From assembly GCF_035938995.1 (NCBI RefSeq), contig NZ_DASZGI010000354.1, positions 1 to 24,491 on the forward strand: a stretch of DNA of 24,491 bases. Reading direction: 5' to 3'. Below the pieces are notes generated by a model. That model worked only from the letters and a program-made list of their open reading frames with translations, had not been told where the DNA came from and did no database searches. The translations under genes were made by a program, and so were the position numbers. The DNA comes from DASZGI01 sp035938995. Lineage in GTDB: Bacteria > Actinomycetota > Actinomycetes > Streptomycetales > Catenulisporaceae. Positions 1-9,003 of this stretch are shown one piece after another. Each line of letters begins with the position of its first letter. Within the stretch, counting starts at the first letter, position 1.

Positions 1-2244
1 CGAATCAGATCCCGTCATCCGGAGATCTCCGTCGCCGACCTGTATCAGCACTCGATGCTCGGCGCCCAGGCGGCCCTGCTGGACCGCGCCGCCACCGCGT
101 CCGCGCCGGAGGGGCCCCGCGTCGTCGAACCCACCCCGCACCGTGCCGGTCTCGTGCAGACCGCCGCCATTGCGCCGCTCTTCACGCTGATCGGGCTGCG
201 CTGGTGTGTCGCGCTCGCCGCCTTCGGCGACATCCTCAGCTGGTTCGGTCCGCACCCGTGGGTGCCGGTCGCCTCTTGGTGGTGGGTGCTGATCGGCTGG
301 CTGCTCCTGGTCAGTCCCGCTGGACGCCTGGCCATCGCCGCGGGAGGAGCACGGGCACTGCTGCGCGGCATCGCCCCCGGCACGTACCCGCGCGGCGGAA
401 CGGTACATCTCAAGCTCTGGACCGCAGAACGCCTCGCCGAATCCAGCGGCGCGACCAGGCTGTCGGGGATCTGGCTGACCTGGTACGCCCGGGCGCTGGG
501 AGTCCAGATCGGCCGGGACGTCGACCTGCATTCGCTGCCGCCGGTCACCGGGATGCTCAAGCTCGGCCGCGGGTGCGCGATCGGCACCGAGGTGGACCTG
601 ACCGGACACTGGCTCGACGGCGACCAGCTGCGTCTCGGCGCGATCCGGATCGGCGCCGGAGCGGTCGTCGGCAACCGCAGCGTCCTGATGCCCGGCGCCC
701 GGGTCGGCAAGCGCGCTGAAATAGCGCCCGGCTCCGTGGTGTCCGACGCCGCGACGTCCGGAGCGGTGCCGACCGGCCAGCGCTGGGCCGGAGTACCCGC
801 GCAGAAGACCGGGCGGGCGACGCGCTACCCGGGCGAGCGTCCCGCGCACAAGCCGCAATGGGCGCTCGCATACACGGCCACGGCGTTCGTGCTGAGCCTG
901 CTGCCGCTTCTAGCCGCGCTCCCCGGTGTCCTGTTGATCGGTGTCGCGGTGCGCGGTGCGCGGACGCTGCCGGCCGCGCTCGGTTCGGCGCTCGCGATCT
1001 CGCCGGCCGCCGCCCTCATGGGTCTGCTGACCTATGCTCTGCTGGTCCTCGTCGGCGTACGGGCGCTGAGCCTCGGGTTGCGGACCGGACGGCATCCGCT
1101 CTACGGCCGGATCGCCTGGCAGGCCTGGACCACCGAGCGCCTGATGGACGGCGCGCGCACCGTGCTCTTCCCGCTGTACGCCAGTGCCCTGACACCGGTG
1201 TGGCTGCGAGCGCTCGGCATGAGGGTCGGGCGCGGCGTCGAGGCGTCCACCGTGCTCGCGCTGCCGAGCATGACCACCGTGGGTGACGGTGCGTTCCTCG
1301 CCGATGACACCATGGTCGCCTCCTATGAGCTCGGCGGCGGCTGGCTGCGCATCGACGAGGCCCGCATCGGCGCGCGCGCGTTCCTGGGCAACTCGGGGAT
1401 GACCGCCGCCGGGCGCAAGGTGCCGCGCGACGGGCTGATCGGTGTGCTTTCCACCACGCCGAAGAAGGCCAAGGCGGGTGACTCCTACCTCGGCATGCCG
1501 CCGATGAAGCTGCCCCGCGCCGTGGAAGCGGGCGACGTGAGCCGTACCTTCGATCCGCCGCGCCGGTTGCGGATCGCGCGGGCTGCGGTGGAGATCTGCC
1601 GGGTCGTGCCGGTGCTGGGTTCTGCCGCCCTCGCGGTTCTCGTGCTGGCCGTCTTCGCCGCCGCGGCGCAGGCGTGGGGCTGGTGGGCGGCGGGACTGCT
1701 CGGCGCCCTCGCGCTGCCCGTGGGCGCAGCGGTGGCGTGCGCGATCGCCGTCGCCGCCAAATGGCTGCTCGTCGGCCGGTTCCGGACCGGAGAGCACGCG
1801 CTGTGGAGCGCCTTCATCTGGCGCAACGAGCTGGCGGACACCTTTGTCGAGACGCTCGCAGTGCCCTGGCAGGCCGGACTCGTCGCGGGCTCCCCGTTGA
1901 TGAACGTGTGGCTGCGCGGCCTCGGCGCGCGCATCGGACGCGGCGCGTGGTGCGAGAGCCACTGGCTGCCGGAGGCCGACCTGGTGAGCCTCGGCGACGG
2001 GGCGAGCGTCAACCGCGGGTGCGTGGTCCAAACGCACCTGTTCCACGACCGGATCATGCGGTTGGACGAGGTCCGGCTTGAGGCCGGCGCCACCCTCGGC
2101 CCGCACGGCATCGCGTTGCCCGGCGCCACCCTCGGCGCGGGCGTCACGGTCGGTCCCGCGTCGCTGGTGATGCGGGGCGAGTCGGTTCCGGCGAACACCC
2201 GGTGGCTGGGCAATCCCCTCGAGGCCTGGCCGGGGACCGACTGA
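1..2244 (+). CDS. Pls/PosA-type non-ribosomal peptide synthetase, C-terminal part (5' end outside window)
   Basis: The frame is open from base 1, so the adenylation domain and most of the carrier domain lie upstream; 747 residues are visible. Residues 1-25 (HPEISVADLYQHS) look like the end of a thiolation domain. Six hydrophobic segments follow in pairs at about 54-80/87-112, 287-317/326-356 and 533-559/560-590. Each pair is followed by a soluble domain (about 120-270, 360-500, 592-747) with hexapeptide-like G-rich turns such as IGAGAVVGNRSVLMPGARVG, typical of left-handed beta-helix acetyltransferases. This T-(TM2-C)x3 layout matches epsilon-poly-L-lysine synthetase, where the three C domains join amino acids through isopeptide bonds at the membrane. 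The family call is firm. The monomer cannot be told, because the adenylation domain is missing. The M1 peptidase gene starts 5 nt downstream. Confidence 0.88.
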   Translation, partial: RIRSRHPEISVADLYQHSMLGAQAALLDRAATASAPEGPRVVEPTPHRAGLVQTAAIAPLFTLIGLRWCVALAAFGDILSWFGPHPWVPVASWWWVLIGWLLLVSPAGRLAIAAGGARALLRGIAPGTYPRGGTVHLKLWTAERLAESSGATRLSGIWLTWYARALGVQIGRDVDLHSLPPVTGMLKLGRGCAIGTEVDLTGHWLDGDQLRLGAIRIGAGAVVGNRSVLMPGARVGKRAEIAPGSVVSDAATSGAVPTGQRWAGVPAQKTGRATRYPGERPAHKPQWALAYTATAFVLSLLPLLAALPGVLLIGVAVRGARTLPAALGSALAISPAAALMGLLTYALLVLVGVRALSLGLRTGRHPLYGRIAWQAWTTERLMDGARTVLFPLYASALTPVWLRALGMRVGRGVEASTVLALPSMTTVGDGAFLADDTMVASYELGGGWLRIDEARIGARAFLGNSGMTAAGRKVPRDGLIGVLSTTPKKAKAGDSYLGMPPMKLPRAVEAGDVSRTFDPPRRLRIARAAVEICRVVPVLGSAALAVLVLAVFAAAAQAWGWWAAGLLGALALPVGAAVACAIAVAAKWLLVGRFRTGEHALWSAFIWRNELADTFVETLAVPWQAGLVAGSPLMNVWLRGLGARIGRGAWCESHWLPEADLVSLGDGASVNRGCVVQTHLFHDRIMRLDEVRLEAGATLGPHGIALPGATLGAGVTVGPASLVMRGESVPANTRWLGNPLEAWPGTD

Positions 2245-2249
2245 TCCGC

Positions 2250-3623
2250 ATGCCGGCGAACCAGACCCCGGCCGATCGGGACGGCCTCGGGCCGCGGGCC
2301 GCCGCGGACCTCCACGCACCCGACCCGTATTTCCCCGACCACGGCGATCCGCGTTACCGGGTGCTGAGCTACGAGCTCGACCTCGGCTACCGGCCCGTCG
2401 GCAATCGGCTGACCGCGACCGCCCGCCTGATCGCGGTCGCCACCGACGCGGACCGGCCGCTGCGCGAATTCGCCCTCGATTTCGCGGCGTTCCGGATCGA
2501 GCGGGTCTCTGTGGACGGCGCACCCGCCAAGTACACGCATCGCGCGGGCAAGCTGCGGGTGCGCCCCGCCGTGCCGCCGCTGCCCGGATTCCGCTTCACC
2601 GTGGTCGTCCGCTACACCGGCGCGCCCCGGCCGGTCGCCAGCGAGTGGGGCGCGCTGGGTTGGGAGGAGCTGACCGACGGAGCGCTGGTGGCCTCCCAGC
2701 CGATCGGCGCGCCGTCCTGGTACCCGTGCAACGACCGTCCCGCGGACAAGGCTTCATACCGCGTCGCCGTGACGGTGCCGTCGGTCTACACGGTGGTCGC
2801 CAACGGCGCTCTCGTCACCTACGACGTCGGAGCGGGCACGACGAGGTGGGTGTACGAGCAGCCTGCGCCAACCGCCAGCTACCTGGTCACCGTGCAGATC
2901 GGCCGCTACACCCGGACTCAGATCGGCGACGTCCCGGTGCCGCAGACCGTCGCGTTCCCGGCCCGGCTGCGCGCGCGGGTCGCGCACGACTTCGCGCGCC
3001 AGCCGCGGATGATGGAGCTGTTCGAGGAGCTGTTCGGCCCCTACCCCTTCGCCGAGTACCGGGTCGTCGTGGTCGATGAAGAACTCGACGTCCCGGTCGA
3101 GGCCCAGGGGTTGTCGACCTTCGGCACCAATCACGTGGACGGCAGGCGCGGCAGCGAGCGGCTGATCGCGCACGAACTGGCGCACCAGTGGTTCGGCAAC
3201 AGCCTGACCGTGGCCGACTGGCGGCACATCTGGCTCAACGAGGGCTTCGCTAAATACGCCGAGTGGCTGTGGGCCGAACGCTGCGGCGACGGCGTCAAGA
3301 CCGCCGCGGACCTGGCGGCCGAATCCCACGCGTATCTCCGTACTCTGCCGCAGACGCTGCGGCTGGCGGATCCGGGCATGCGCGAGATGTTCGACGACCG
3401 GCTGTACCGGCGCGGCGGCTTGGTCCTCCACGCGCTGCGGTGCGCGCTCGGCGACGGGCCGTTCTTCACGATGCTCAAGGACTGGGCCGCCGAGCACCGC
3501 CACGGCGTCGTCACCACGCACCAGTTCGTCGAGCACGCCAACCGCTACGGCGTCGACCGGCTCGGCAACCTGTTCACGACGTGGCTCGACGAGACAGCGC
3601 TCCCACCGCTGCCGAACGGGTAA
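2250..3623 (+). CDS. M1-family zinc aminopeptidase
   Basis: Predicted metallo-aminopeptidase of 457 aa. The gluzincin site is complete: HELAH at residues 308-312 and, 18 residues later, the third zinc ligand E331 in WLNEGFA. VEAQG (E284 region) stands where M1 enzymes carry the GxMEN exopeptidase loop. Y386 in YRRGG matches the transition-state tyrosine. The N-terminal two thirds read as the M1 beta-domain; the large C-terminal helical domain of ERAP/PepN types is absent, as in short actinobacterial M1 enzymes. No signal peptide is visible. ATG 2250 is chosen because it lies 5 nt after the synthetase stop; an in-frame ATG at 2202 would overlap that gene by 43 nt. The spacing implies co-transcription. 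An epsilon-polylysine-degrading Zn aminopeptidase (Pld) is known from Streptomyces albulus, so trimming or self-protection against the polymer is a reasonable inference, not shown here. Confidence 0.88.
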   Translation: MPANQTPADRDGLGPRAAADLHAPDPYFPDHGDPRYRVLSYELDLGYRPVGNRLTATARLIAVATDADRPLREFALDFAAFRIERVSVDGAPAKYTHRAGKLRVRPAVPPLPGFRFTVVVRYTGAPRPVASEWGALGWEELTDGALVASQPIGAPSWYPCNDRPADKASYRVAVTVPSVYTVVANGALVTYDVGAGTTRWVYEQPAPTASYLVTVQIGRYTRTQIGDVPVPQTVAFPARLRARVAHDFARQPRMMELFEELFGPYPFAEYRVVVVDEELDVPVEAQGLSTFGTNHVDGRRGSERLIAHELAHQWFGNSLTVADWRHIWLNEGFAKYAEWLWAERCGDGVKTAADLAAESHAYLRTLPQTLRLADPGMREMFDDRLYRRGGLVLHALRCALGDGPFFTMLKDWAAEHRHGVVTTHQFVEHANRYGVDRLGNLFTTWLDETALPPLPNG

Positions 3624-3781
3624 TCAACGCTCAGCCCATCTTCGAGTACTACTTCGGAGACCGCTGGGCGTCGATTCGGTGAACATCGTTTCCTCTTACG
3701 TTCCATGAGCATTCAACCGGCTCAGGTGCGTACGTCATGCGGCGTGCCTAGGTTCCTTAAAGTCGGCTGAGAGAGGGACTC

Positions 3782-4744
3782 ATGGAGACAACCGCCGCAG
3801 TGCGGGGGCGCGGGATCACCAAGTGTTTCGGCGATGTCATCGCGCTCGATCACGTCGACCTGAACGTGGCGCAGGGGCAGATCCACGGGTTGGTAGGTCC
3901 GAACGGCGCCGGGAAGACGACGCTGCTCGGCCTGATGCTGGGACTGGCCGTCGCCGACGAGGGCCGCCTCGAGATCCTCGGCACGCCGGTCGGGCGGGCG
4001 CTGGCGGCGCCCGACGGCGTCGCGGGTTTCGTGGACGGACCCGGCCTCTATCCCTCGCTGACCGCCCGGCAGAACCTGGCCGCGCTCGCCGCGCTGCGGG
4101 CCCGCGACGCGCACAGGGCAGGGATCGATGACGTGCTCGACGAGGTGGGGCTCATCGACGTCGCCGACGACAAGGTCCGCGGCTTCTCCCTCGGCATGCG
4201 CCAGCGGCTCGGCCTCGCCGCGGCCCTGCTCACCAAGCCGCGCCTGCTGGTGCTCGACGAGCCGGCCAACGGCCTCGACCCGGCCGGCAAGAAGCATGTG
4301 CACGGCGTCCTCAACCGGCTGGCCGCCGACGGTGCCACGGTCGTGCTCTCCAGCCACCGGATGGACGACCTCGAAGCGCTGTGCTCGGAGGTGACCATCC
4401 TCGCGGCCGGACGCGTGGTCTTCTCCGGCCCGGTGAACAAGCTGACCGCCGAGAACCGCGAACTCGATTACCGGCTGCGCACCTCGGATCTGCTGGCCGC
4501 CCGCGCGCAGGCCCTCGAAACGCCCGGGGTGCGTGTCGTCGAGGACTCCCTCGCCGTGGCCCGCAACGACACCGAGGTGCTCGTCGTGCGCGCGCTGGTG
4601 CCCGCGATGGACGAACTGGTGGCGCGGCTCGTGCGCGCGGGCATCGCAGTGCGCGAACTCGCTCCGGTAGTCTCGCCGCTCGAGGCCGCGTTCCTCGTCC
4701 TCACCGAGCACGAATCCACAGCGCAGGAAGAGGCCGGCCGATGA
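3782..4744 (+). CDS. ABC transporter ATP-binding protein
   Basis: A 320-aa nucleotide-binding subunit of an ABC-2-like transporter. Walker A is GPNGAGKTT (39-47), the signature loop is the variant SLGMRQ (136-141), Walker B is LLVLDEP (155-161) and the switch histidine lies in SSHRMDD. The C-terminal ~100 residues resemble the extra domain of CcmA/DrrA/BcrA-type ATPases that pair with a separate permease. ATG 3782 is preceded by a GAGAGGGA ribosome site. The stop overlaps the permease start (ATGA at 4741-4744), so the two are translationally coupled. The 158-nt gap to the upstream peptidase suggests its own promoter, though none could be called clearly. The substrate is unknown. Lipid, peptide or drug export fits the family. 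Confidence 0.93.
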   Translation: METTAAVRGRGITKCFGDVIALDHVDLNVAQGQIHGLVGPNGAGKTTLLGLMLGLAVADEGRLEILGTPVGRALAAPDGVAGFVDGPGLYPSLTARQNLAALAALRARDAHRAGIDDVLDEVGLIDVADDKVRGFSLGMRQRLGLAAALLTKPRLLVLDEPANGLDPAGKKHVHGVLNRLAADGATVVLSSHRMDDLEALCSEVTILAAGRVVFSGPVNKLTAENRELDYRLRTSDLLAARAQALETPGVRVVEDSLAVARNDTEVLVVRALVPAMDELVARLVRAGIAVRELAPVVSPLEAAFLVLTEHESTAQEEAGR

Positions 4745-6105
4745 CCGCGACCCTTGTCGAGGCGCCCGTCGCGCCGACTCAGTCCACGGCCGGCCGCCCG
4801 GTTCCGGTGTCCCGCGTCTACCGCTTCGAGCTGGTCAAGCTGTTCGCTCAATGGCGCGTACGGCTGCTGATAATCGCCTGCTGGCTCGGCCCCGGGGTGC
4901 TGGTCTTCGGGATCCAGCAGCAGGCCACGCTGCCCTCCGACACGCTCTTCGGCCGCTGGATGCACACCACCGGCTGGGCCGGAGCGCTGGTGACGCTCGG
5001 CTTCGCCGGCACCTGGGCGCTTCCGCTGCTGACCTCGCTGGTCGCGGGCGACGTGTTCGCCGCCGAGGACCGCCTCGGCACGTGGCGGCACCTGCTGGTG
5101 GCGGTCCGCTCGGCCCGGCGGATCTTCGCGGCTAAGGCGCTGGCGAGCGTCACCGTCGTGGTGCTGCTCGTGGCGGGGCTGGTCGCCTCGGCCGTGGTCG
5201 GCGGACTCCTCGCGGTCGGCAACAAACCCCTGATCGGCCTGGACGACCACATCCTGTCCCCCGGTGACGCCGCAGGGAAGGTTTTTCTCGCCTGGGCCTG
5301 CGTGCTCGCCCCGACGCTCGCCCTGGTCGCCCTCGGGCTGCTCGGGTCCGTCGCGCTGGGCCGCTCGCCGATGGGCCTGCTGCTGCCGGTGATCGTCGCT
5401 CTCGGGATGCAGCTGGCCCAGATTCTGCCGCTGCCCGTGGCCGTGCGCTTCGCGCTGCCGGGCTGGGCGTTCATCGCGTGGAACGGCCTGTTCACCGATC
5501 CGCAACAACTCGCCCCGCTGCTGATCAGCATCGCGGTCAGCCTGGCCTGGGCGATCCTCGCGACCGCGCTCGCCTACCTGCTCTTCCTGCGGCGCGACTT
5601 CACCAACCTCACCAACGACGGCGCCGGCCGCCGGGCCGTGGCCGTCGGTGTCCTGCCGATGGCCGCGCTGCTCGCCGCGACGATCGGCATCATCGCCGCC
5701 TCGACCGGGGCCGCAGGCTCCGGAATCGACCAGGACAAGGTGCAGCAGTCGCTCGCCACGGCGTTCGCGCACCTGTACCGGCTGCAAGAGGACCAGTTGC
5801 ACCGTCCCCCGGTCACCGAGGCGCAGCTCCAGACCACAGCGGCATGCATCAAGGGCGACGGCCTCGTCGCGAACGAAGGTCCCGGCAACGACTGGCGCTG
5901 CACAGTCACCTGGCACATCCCCGGCGTCACGATCACCGGACAGGCGATCTACCAGCTCGACGTGAACGCGAACGGGCGGTACATCGCCGACGGCGACGGA
6001 CCCAAGGAAGTGAACGGCTACTTCGTGGTTCAGACCCCGCAGGGGGACGAACCGAACCCGCTGTGGCAGTTCGACGGCAACGTCGACCTGCTCCCTTCTC
6101 ACTAA
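4741..6105 (+). CDS. ABC transporter permease with C-terminal extracytoplasmic domain
   Basis: The start at ATG 4741 overlaps the ATPase stop by 4 nt; the frame is open further upstream, but that stretch lies inside the ATPase gene. The 454-aa product has about seven hydrophobic segments near residues 42-60, 78-103, 135-157, 178-203, 210-230, 262-285 and 300-318. The last ~135 residues are polar and contain two cysteines (TAACIKG, DWRCTVTW). With an inside N-terminus, seven helices place this tail outside the membrane, and the two cysteines could form a disulphide. A sizeable extracytoplasmic tail is unusual for ABC-2 permeases of drug or antibiotic type. The secreted phosphoesterase gene begins 12 nt downstream, so the tail may work with that protein. 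Transporter role is sure from the ATPase neighbour; the tail's function is unknown. Confidence 0.85.
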   Translation: MTATLVEAPVAPTQSTAGRPVPVSRVYRFELVKLFAQWRVRLLIIACWLGPGVLVFGIQQQATLPSDTLFGRWMHTTGWAGALVTLGFAGTWALPLLTSLVAGDVFAAEDRLGTWRHLLVAVRSARRIFAAKALASVTVVVLLVAGLVASAVVGGLLAVGNKPLIGLDDHILSPGDAAGKVFLAWACVLAPTLALVALGLLGSVALGRSPMGLLLPVIVALGMQLAQILPLPVAVRFALPGWAFIAWNGLFTDPQQLAPLLISIAVSLAWAILATALAYLLFLRRDFTNLTNDGAGRRAVAVGVLPMAALLAATIGIIAASTGAAGSGIDQDKVQQSLATAFAHLYRLQEDQLHRPPVTEAQLQTTAACIKGDGLVANEGPGNDWRCTVTWHIPGVTITGQAIYQLDVNANGRYIADGDGPKEVNGYFVVQTPQGDEPNPLWQFDGNVDLLPSH

Positions 6106-6117
6106 AGGAATGACTCG

Positions 6118-8877
6118 ATGCAGGTAACCCGCCGCAGACGGCCCGCCAGGAAAGACCTCGGTCCTTCCGGCGGCCACGGTGGCCGGCGACGCCTCACCAA
6201 GGTGGGCGTCGCCTCAGTCGTGCTCGTATTCACGGGCACCACCTTCGGCTCCGCGTCGACGACGCAGTTCGGCACGCAGCAGGTCGCCCAGATCACGGAC
6301 AAGGGCCAGGTCCTGCCGAGCGACCAGTACATCAACCCGATCGGCTCCACCCTGGTGCTCAACCAGGGCAAGCTCATGGCCTCGACGGTCAGCGCGGACG
6401 GCACCCACCTGGTCGCGACAGTCGCCGACGGCCCGGTCGCGATGGTCGTGGTCGACCTGAAGAGCTGGCAGGTCGTGCAGACCATCGGCCACTCCACGGT
6501 GGCGAACCTGCAGATGAGCGGCAACGACGTCGGCCAGGCGGCCCCGACCTACTCCCCCGACGGCAAGTCGCTGTGGGTGGGCCGGACCAACGGTTACACC
6601 AAGTTCGCCGTGAACCCCGACGGCACGCTGGCCAACCCGGTCGACGTGGCGATCCCGGCCGAAGGCGCCGAGCACGCGCTGTCGGGCCGCCCGGTCTTCT
6701 CGGCCGACGGCTCCACCGTGTACGCCGCCGTCAACGGCCAGAACCGCGTGGTGGCCATCAACGCGGCGACCGGCGCGATATCGCAGAGCTGGAACACCGG
6801 CAACGCCCCGCGTGACATGGTCCTGGTCGGCGAGAAGCTCTACGTCGGCAACGAGGGCGGCCGCACCGCCGTCGCCGGCGACTCGACGCTGAACTCGTAC
6901 GGCACCCAGGTGCCTGCCAGCGCGGCCACCGGCGCTACCACCACCGGCACCGTCAGCGTCATCGACACGACGAACCCTGCGGCGGACGTCGACAGCATCA
7001 ACGTCGGCCTGCACCCCTCCGCCCTCTACGCCGCGGGCAAGACGGTGTTCGTGGCCAACACGAACAGCGACACCGTCTCGATCATCGACACGACCAAGAA
7101 CGAGGTCGTCCAGACGATCACGACGCAGCCGTGGCCGGAGGCCTCGATCGGCTACGAGCCGGACGCGATCACCCTGACCGGCGACGGCCACCTGCTGGTG
7201 ACCCTCGGCCGGGCCAACGCGGTGGCCGTGTACCACTACACCTCGGCGACGGACGCGGTCAGCTACGTCGGCCTGCTGCCGACGGACTACTTCCCGGCCG
7301 AGATCACCAGCTCCGGCAACCAGGTGCTGGTCGCGAACACCCGCGGCATCGACGCCCTGCGCCAGCCCCCGCCCTACCCGGTCGGGCACAACACCCACGA
7401 CACCACCTCCAGTCTGCAGAAGTTCACGCTGCCGAGCGACCACGACATCCGCAGCTACACGGACAAGGTCTTCCAGTACAACGGCTGGACGAAGGACTCC
7501 GTCAAGTACGCCGCGGCCAGCAGCGACAAGAAGCCGGTGCCGATTCCGGAGCGGATCGGCGACCCGTCGACGATCAAGCACGTCTTCCTGATCGTCAAGG
7601 AGAACCGGACCTACGACCAGGTCTTCGGCGACGACCCGCGCGGCAACGGCGACCCGGCGCTGACCCAGTTCGGCGAGGCCGTCACGCCGAACCAGCACGC
7701 CATGGAGCAGCAGTTCGGGCTCTACGACAACTTCTACGACGTCGGCACGAACTCCGCCGAGGGTCACAACTGGCTGATGCAGGCCGACGACCCGGAGTAC
7801 ACCGAGTCCTCGGCCGGCGAGTACCTGCGCAGCTATGACACCGAGGACGACGCCCTCGGCCACCAGGCCTCCGGCTTCATCTGGACCGGCGCCGAGGCGG
7901 CCGGCAAGACGGTGCAGGACTTCGGCGAGTTCCAGTCGTACGACGCCCCGCCGGCCGGCGCGACGTGGCAGAACCTGTACTGCGACGCCAAGAACATGGC
8001 CGCGACCGGGGACCCGAGCGCCTACACGATCCAGGGCGGCTCGCCGATCCCGTCGCTGAACAGCGTGTCGCTGCCCGGATACCCGAGGTTCGACCTCAAC
8101 ATCCCGGACATCTACCGGACGCAGATCTGGCAGCAGGACTTCGAGAAGAACGGTCCGGCCAATCTGAACATGTTCTGGCTGTCCAGCGACCACACCGGCG
8201 GTCCGCCCAGCCCGGCCGCCGAGGTCGCCGACAACGACCTCGCGGTCGGCCAGATCGTGGACACCATCTCGCACAGCCAGTACTGGAAGGACTCGGCGAT
8301 CTTCATCGTCGAGGACGACTCCCAGGCCGGCCTCGACCACGTCGACGGGCACCGCGCCCCGGTCCAGGTCATCAGCCCGTACGCCCAGCACGGGACCGTC
8401 GACAACCACTACTACTCGCAGATCACGATGGTCCGCACCATCGAGCAGATCCTCGGGATCCACCCGATGAACCAGCTCGACGCGGCGGCCTCGCCGATGG
8501 CGACGGCGTTCACGAACACGCCCGACTACGCCCCGTTCAACGCGGTGCCGAACCAGACCTCGCTGACCGGCGGCCTGTCGCAGCAGCCGCCCTGCGGCCC
8601 GGACGTCCCCAGCGGCCAGACCGCCGCGAAGGTGGCGGCTCCCACCGCGGTCCCCGCGGCCGAGCAGCAGGTGGCGGCCCAGTGGAAGACCTGGCTGGCC
8701 CAGCAGCACACGATGGGTCCGAGCGCCGTGCCGGACTACGCCAACCCCGAGCAGATGAACCGCCTGACGTGGTACGAGACGTACAACTGGATGAAGCCCT
8801 ACCCGGGTGACAGCAAGATCTACGCTCCCGACCAGGTGCCGGGCGCCTTCATCCCGTCCTCGGACACTGACAACTGA
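6118..8877 (+). CDS. Secreted YncE-like beta-propeller / alkaline-phosphatase-superfamily phosphoesterase
   Basis: A 919-aa two-domain protein. The N-terminus is rich in arginine (RRRR, GRRRLTK) followed by a short hydrophobic stretch ending near residue 46, so export is likely, possibly by Tat. Residues ~60-430 hold YVTN-type propeller repeats (YSPDGKSLWVGRTNG, TVSVIDTTNPAAD, TVSIIDTTKNEVVQTI). From about residue 480 comes a phosphoesterase domain like phospholipase C/acid phosphatases: KHVFLIVKENRTYDQVFGDD, SAEGHNWLMQ, and the metal-site segment EDDSQAGLDHVDGHRAP. Such fusions are usually annotated bifunctional YncE/alkaline phosphatase proteins. AAAGGA lies 8 nt before ATG 6118. It is the last gene of the ABC operon, 12 nt after the permease. 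The likely substrate is an extracellular phosphate ester, not identified. Confidence 0.87.
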   Translation: MQVTRRRRPARKDLGPSGGHGGRRRLTKVGVASVVLVFTGTTFGSASTTQFGTQQVAQITDKGQVLPSDQYINPIGSTLVLNQGKLMASTVSADGTHLVATVADGPVAMVVVDLKSWQVVQTIGHSTVANLQMSGNDVGQAAPTYSPDGKSLWVGRTNGYTKFAVNPDGTLANPVDVAIPAEGAEHALSGRPVFSADGSTVYAAVNGQNRVVAINAATGAISQSWNTGNAPRDMVLVGEKLYVGNEGGRTAVAGDSTLNSYGTQVPASAATGATTTGTVSVIDTTNPAADVDSINVGLHPSALYAAGKTVFVANTNSDTVSIIDTTKNEVVQTITTQPWPEASIGYEPDAITLTGDGHLLVTLGRANAVAVYHYTSATDAVSYVGLLPTDYFPAEITSSGNQVLVANTRGIDALRQPPPYPVGHNTHDTTSSLQKFTLPSDHDIRSYTDKVFQYNGWTKDSVKYAAASSDKKPVPIPERIGDPSTIKHVFLIVKENRTYDQVFGDDPRGNGDPALTQFGEAVTPNQHAMEQQFGLYDNFYDVGTNSAEGHNWLMQADDPEYTESSAGEYLRSYDTEDDALGHQASGFIWTGAEAAGKTVQDFGEFQSYDAPPAGATWQNLYCDAKNMAATGDPSAYTIQGGSPIPSLNSVSLPGYPRFDLNIPDIYRTQIWQQDFEKNGPANLNMFWLSSDHTGGPPSPAAEVADNDLAVGQIVDTISHSQYWKDSAIFIVEDDSQAGLDHVDGHRAPVQVISPYAQHGTVDNHYYSQITMVRTIEQILGIHPMNQLDAAASPMATAFTNTPDYAPFNAVPNQTSLTGGLSQQPPCGPDVPSGQTAAKVAAPTAVPAAEQQVAAQWKTWLAQQHTMGPSAVPDYANPEQMNRLTWYETYNWMKPYPGDSKIYAPDQVPGAFIPSSDTDN

Positions 8878-8947
8878 CACCGCTTCAAACTGACACCGCC
8901 TCAACCGGTCAGAGCGAGTGACCATCCGGCTCTGATCACAGAGTGAC

Positions 8948-8984
8948 CGAAACGCCCGGCTGGATTTTCCAGCCGGGCGTTTCG
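8948..8984. terminator. Bidirectional hairpin terminator
   Basis: A perfect 16-bp inverted repeat (arms 8948-8963 and 8969-8984) with an ATTTT loop lies between two converging genes, ending 19 nt before the antiporter stop. The outer arms read CGAAA and TTTCG, so transcripts from either direction get a short U run at the stem end. It would insulate the phosphoesterase operon from the redox operon. Confidence 0.85.
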
Positions 8985-9003
8985 CACGAGCGGCTCGGGA
9001 GTG

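Noticed and set aside
6214..8925. 903-codon open frame on the - strand opposite the phosphoesterase
   Set aside because: The translation is a low-complexity R/V/D/G mix without domains, and the + strand protein has clear motifs. It is an antisense frame kept open by high GC.
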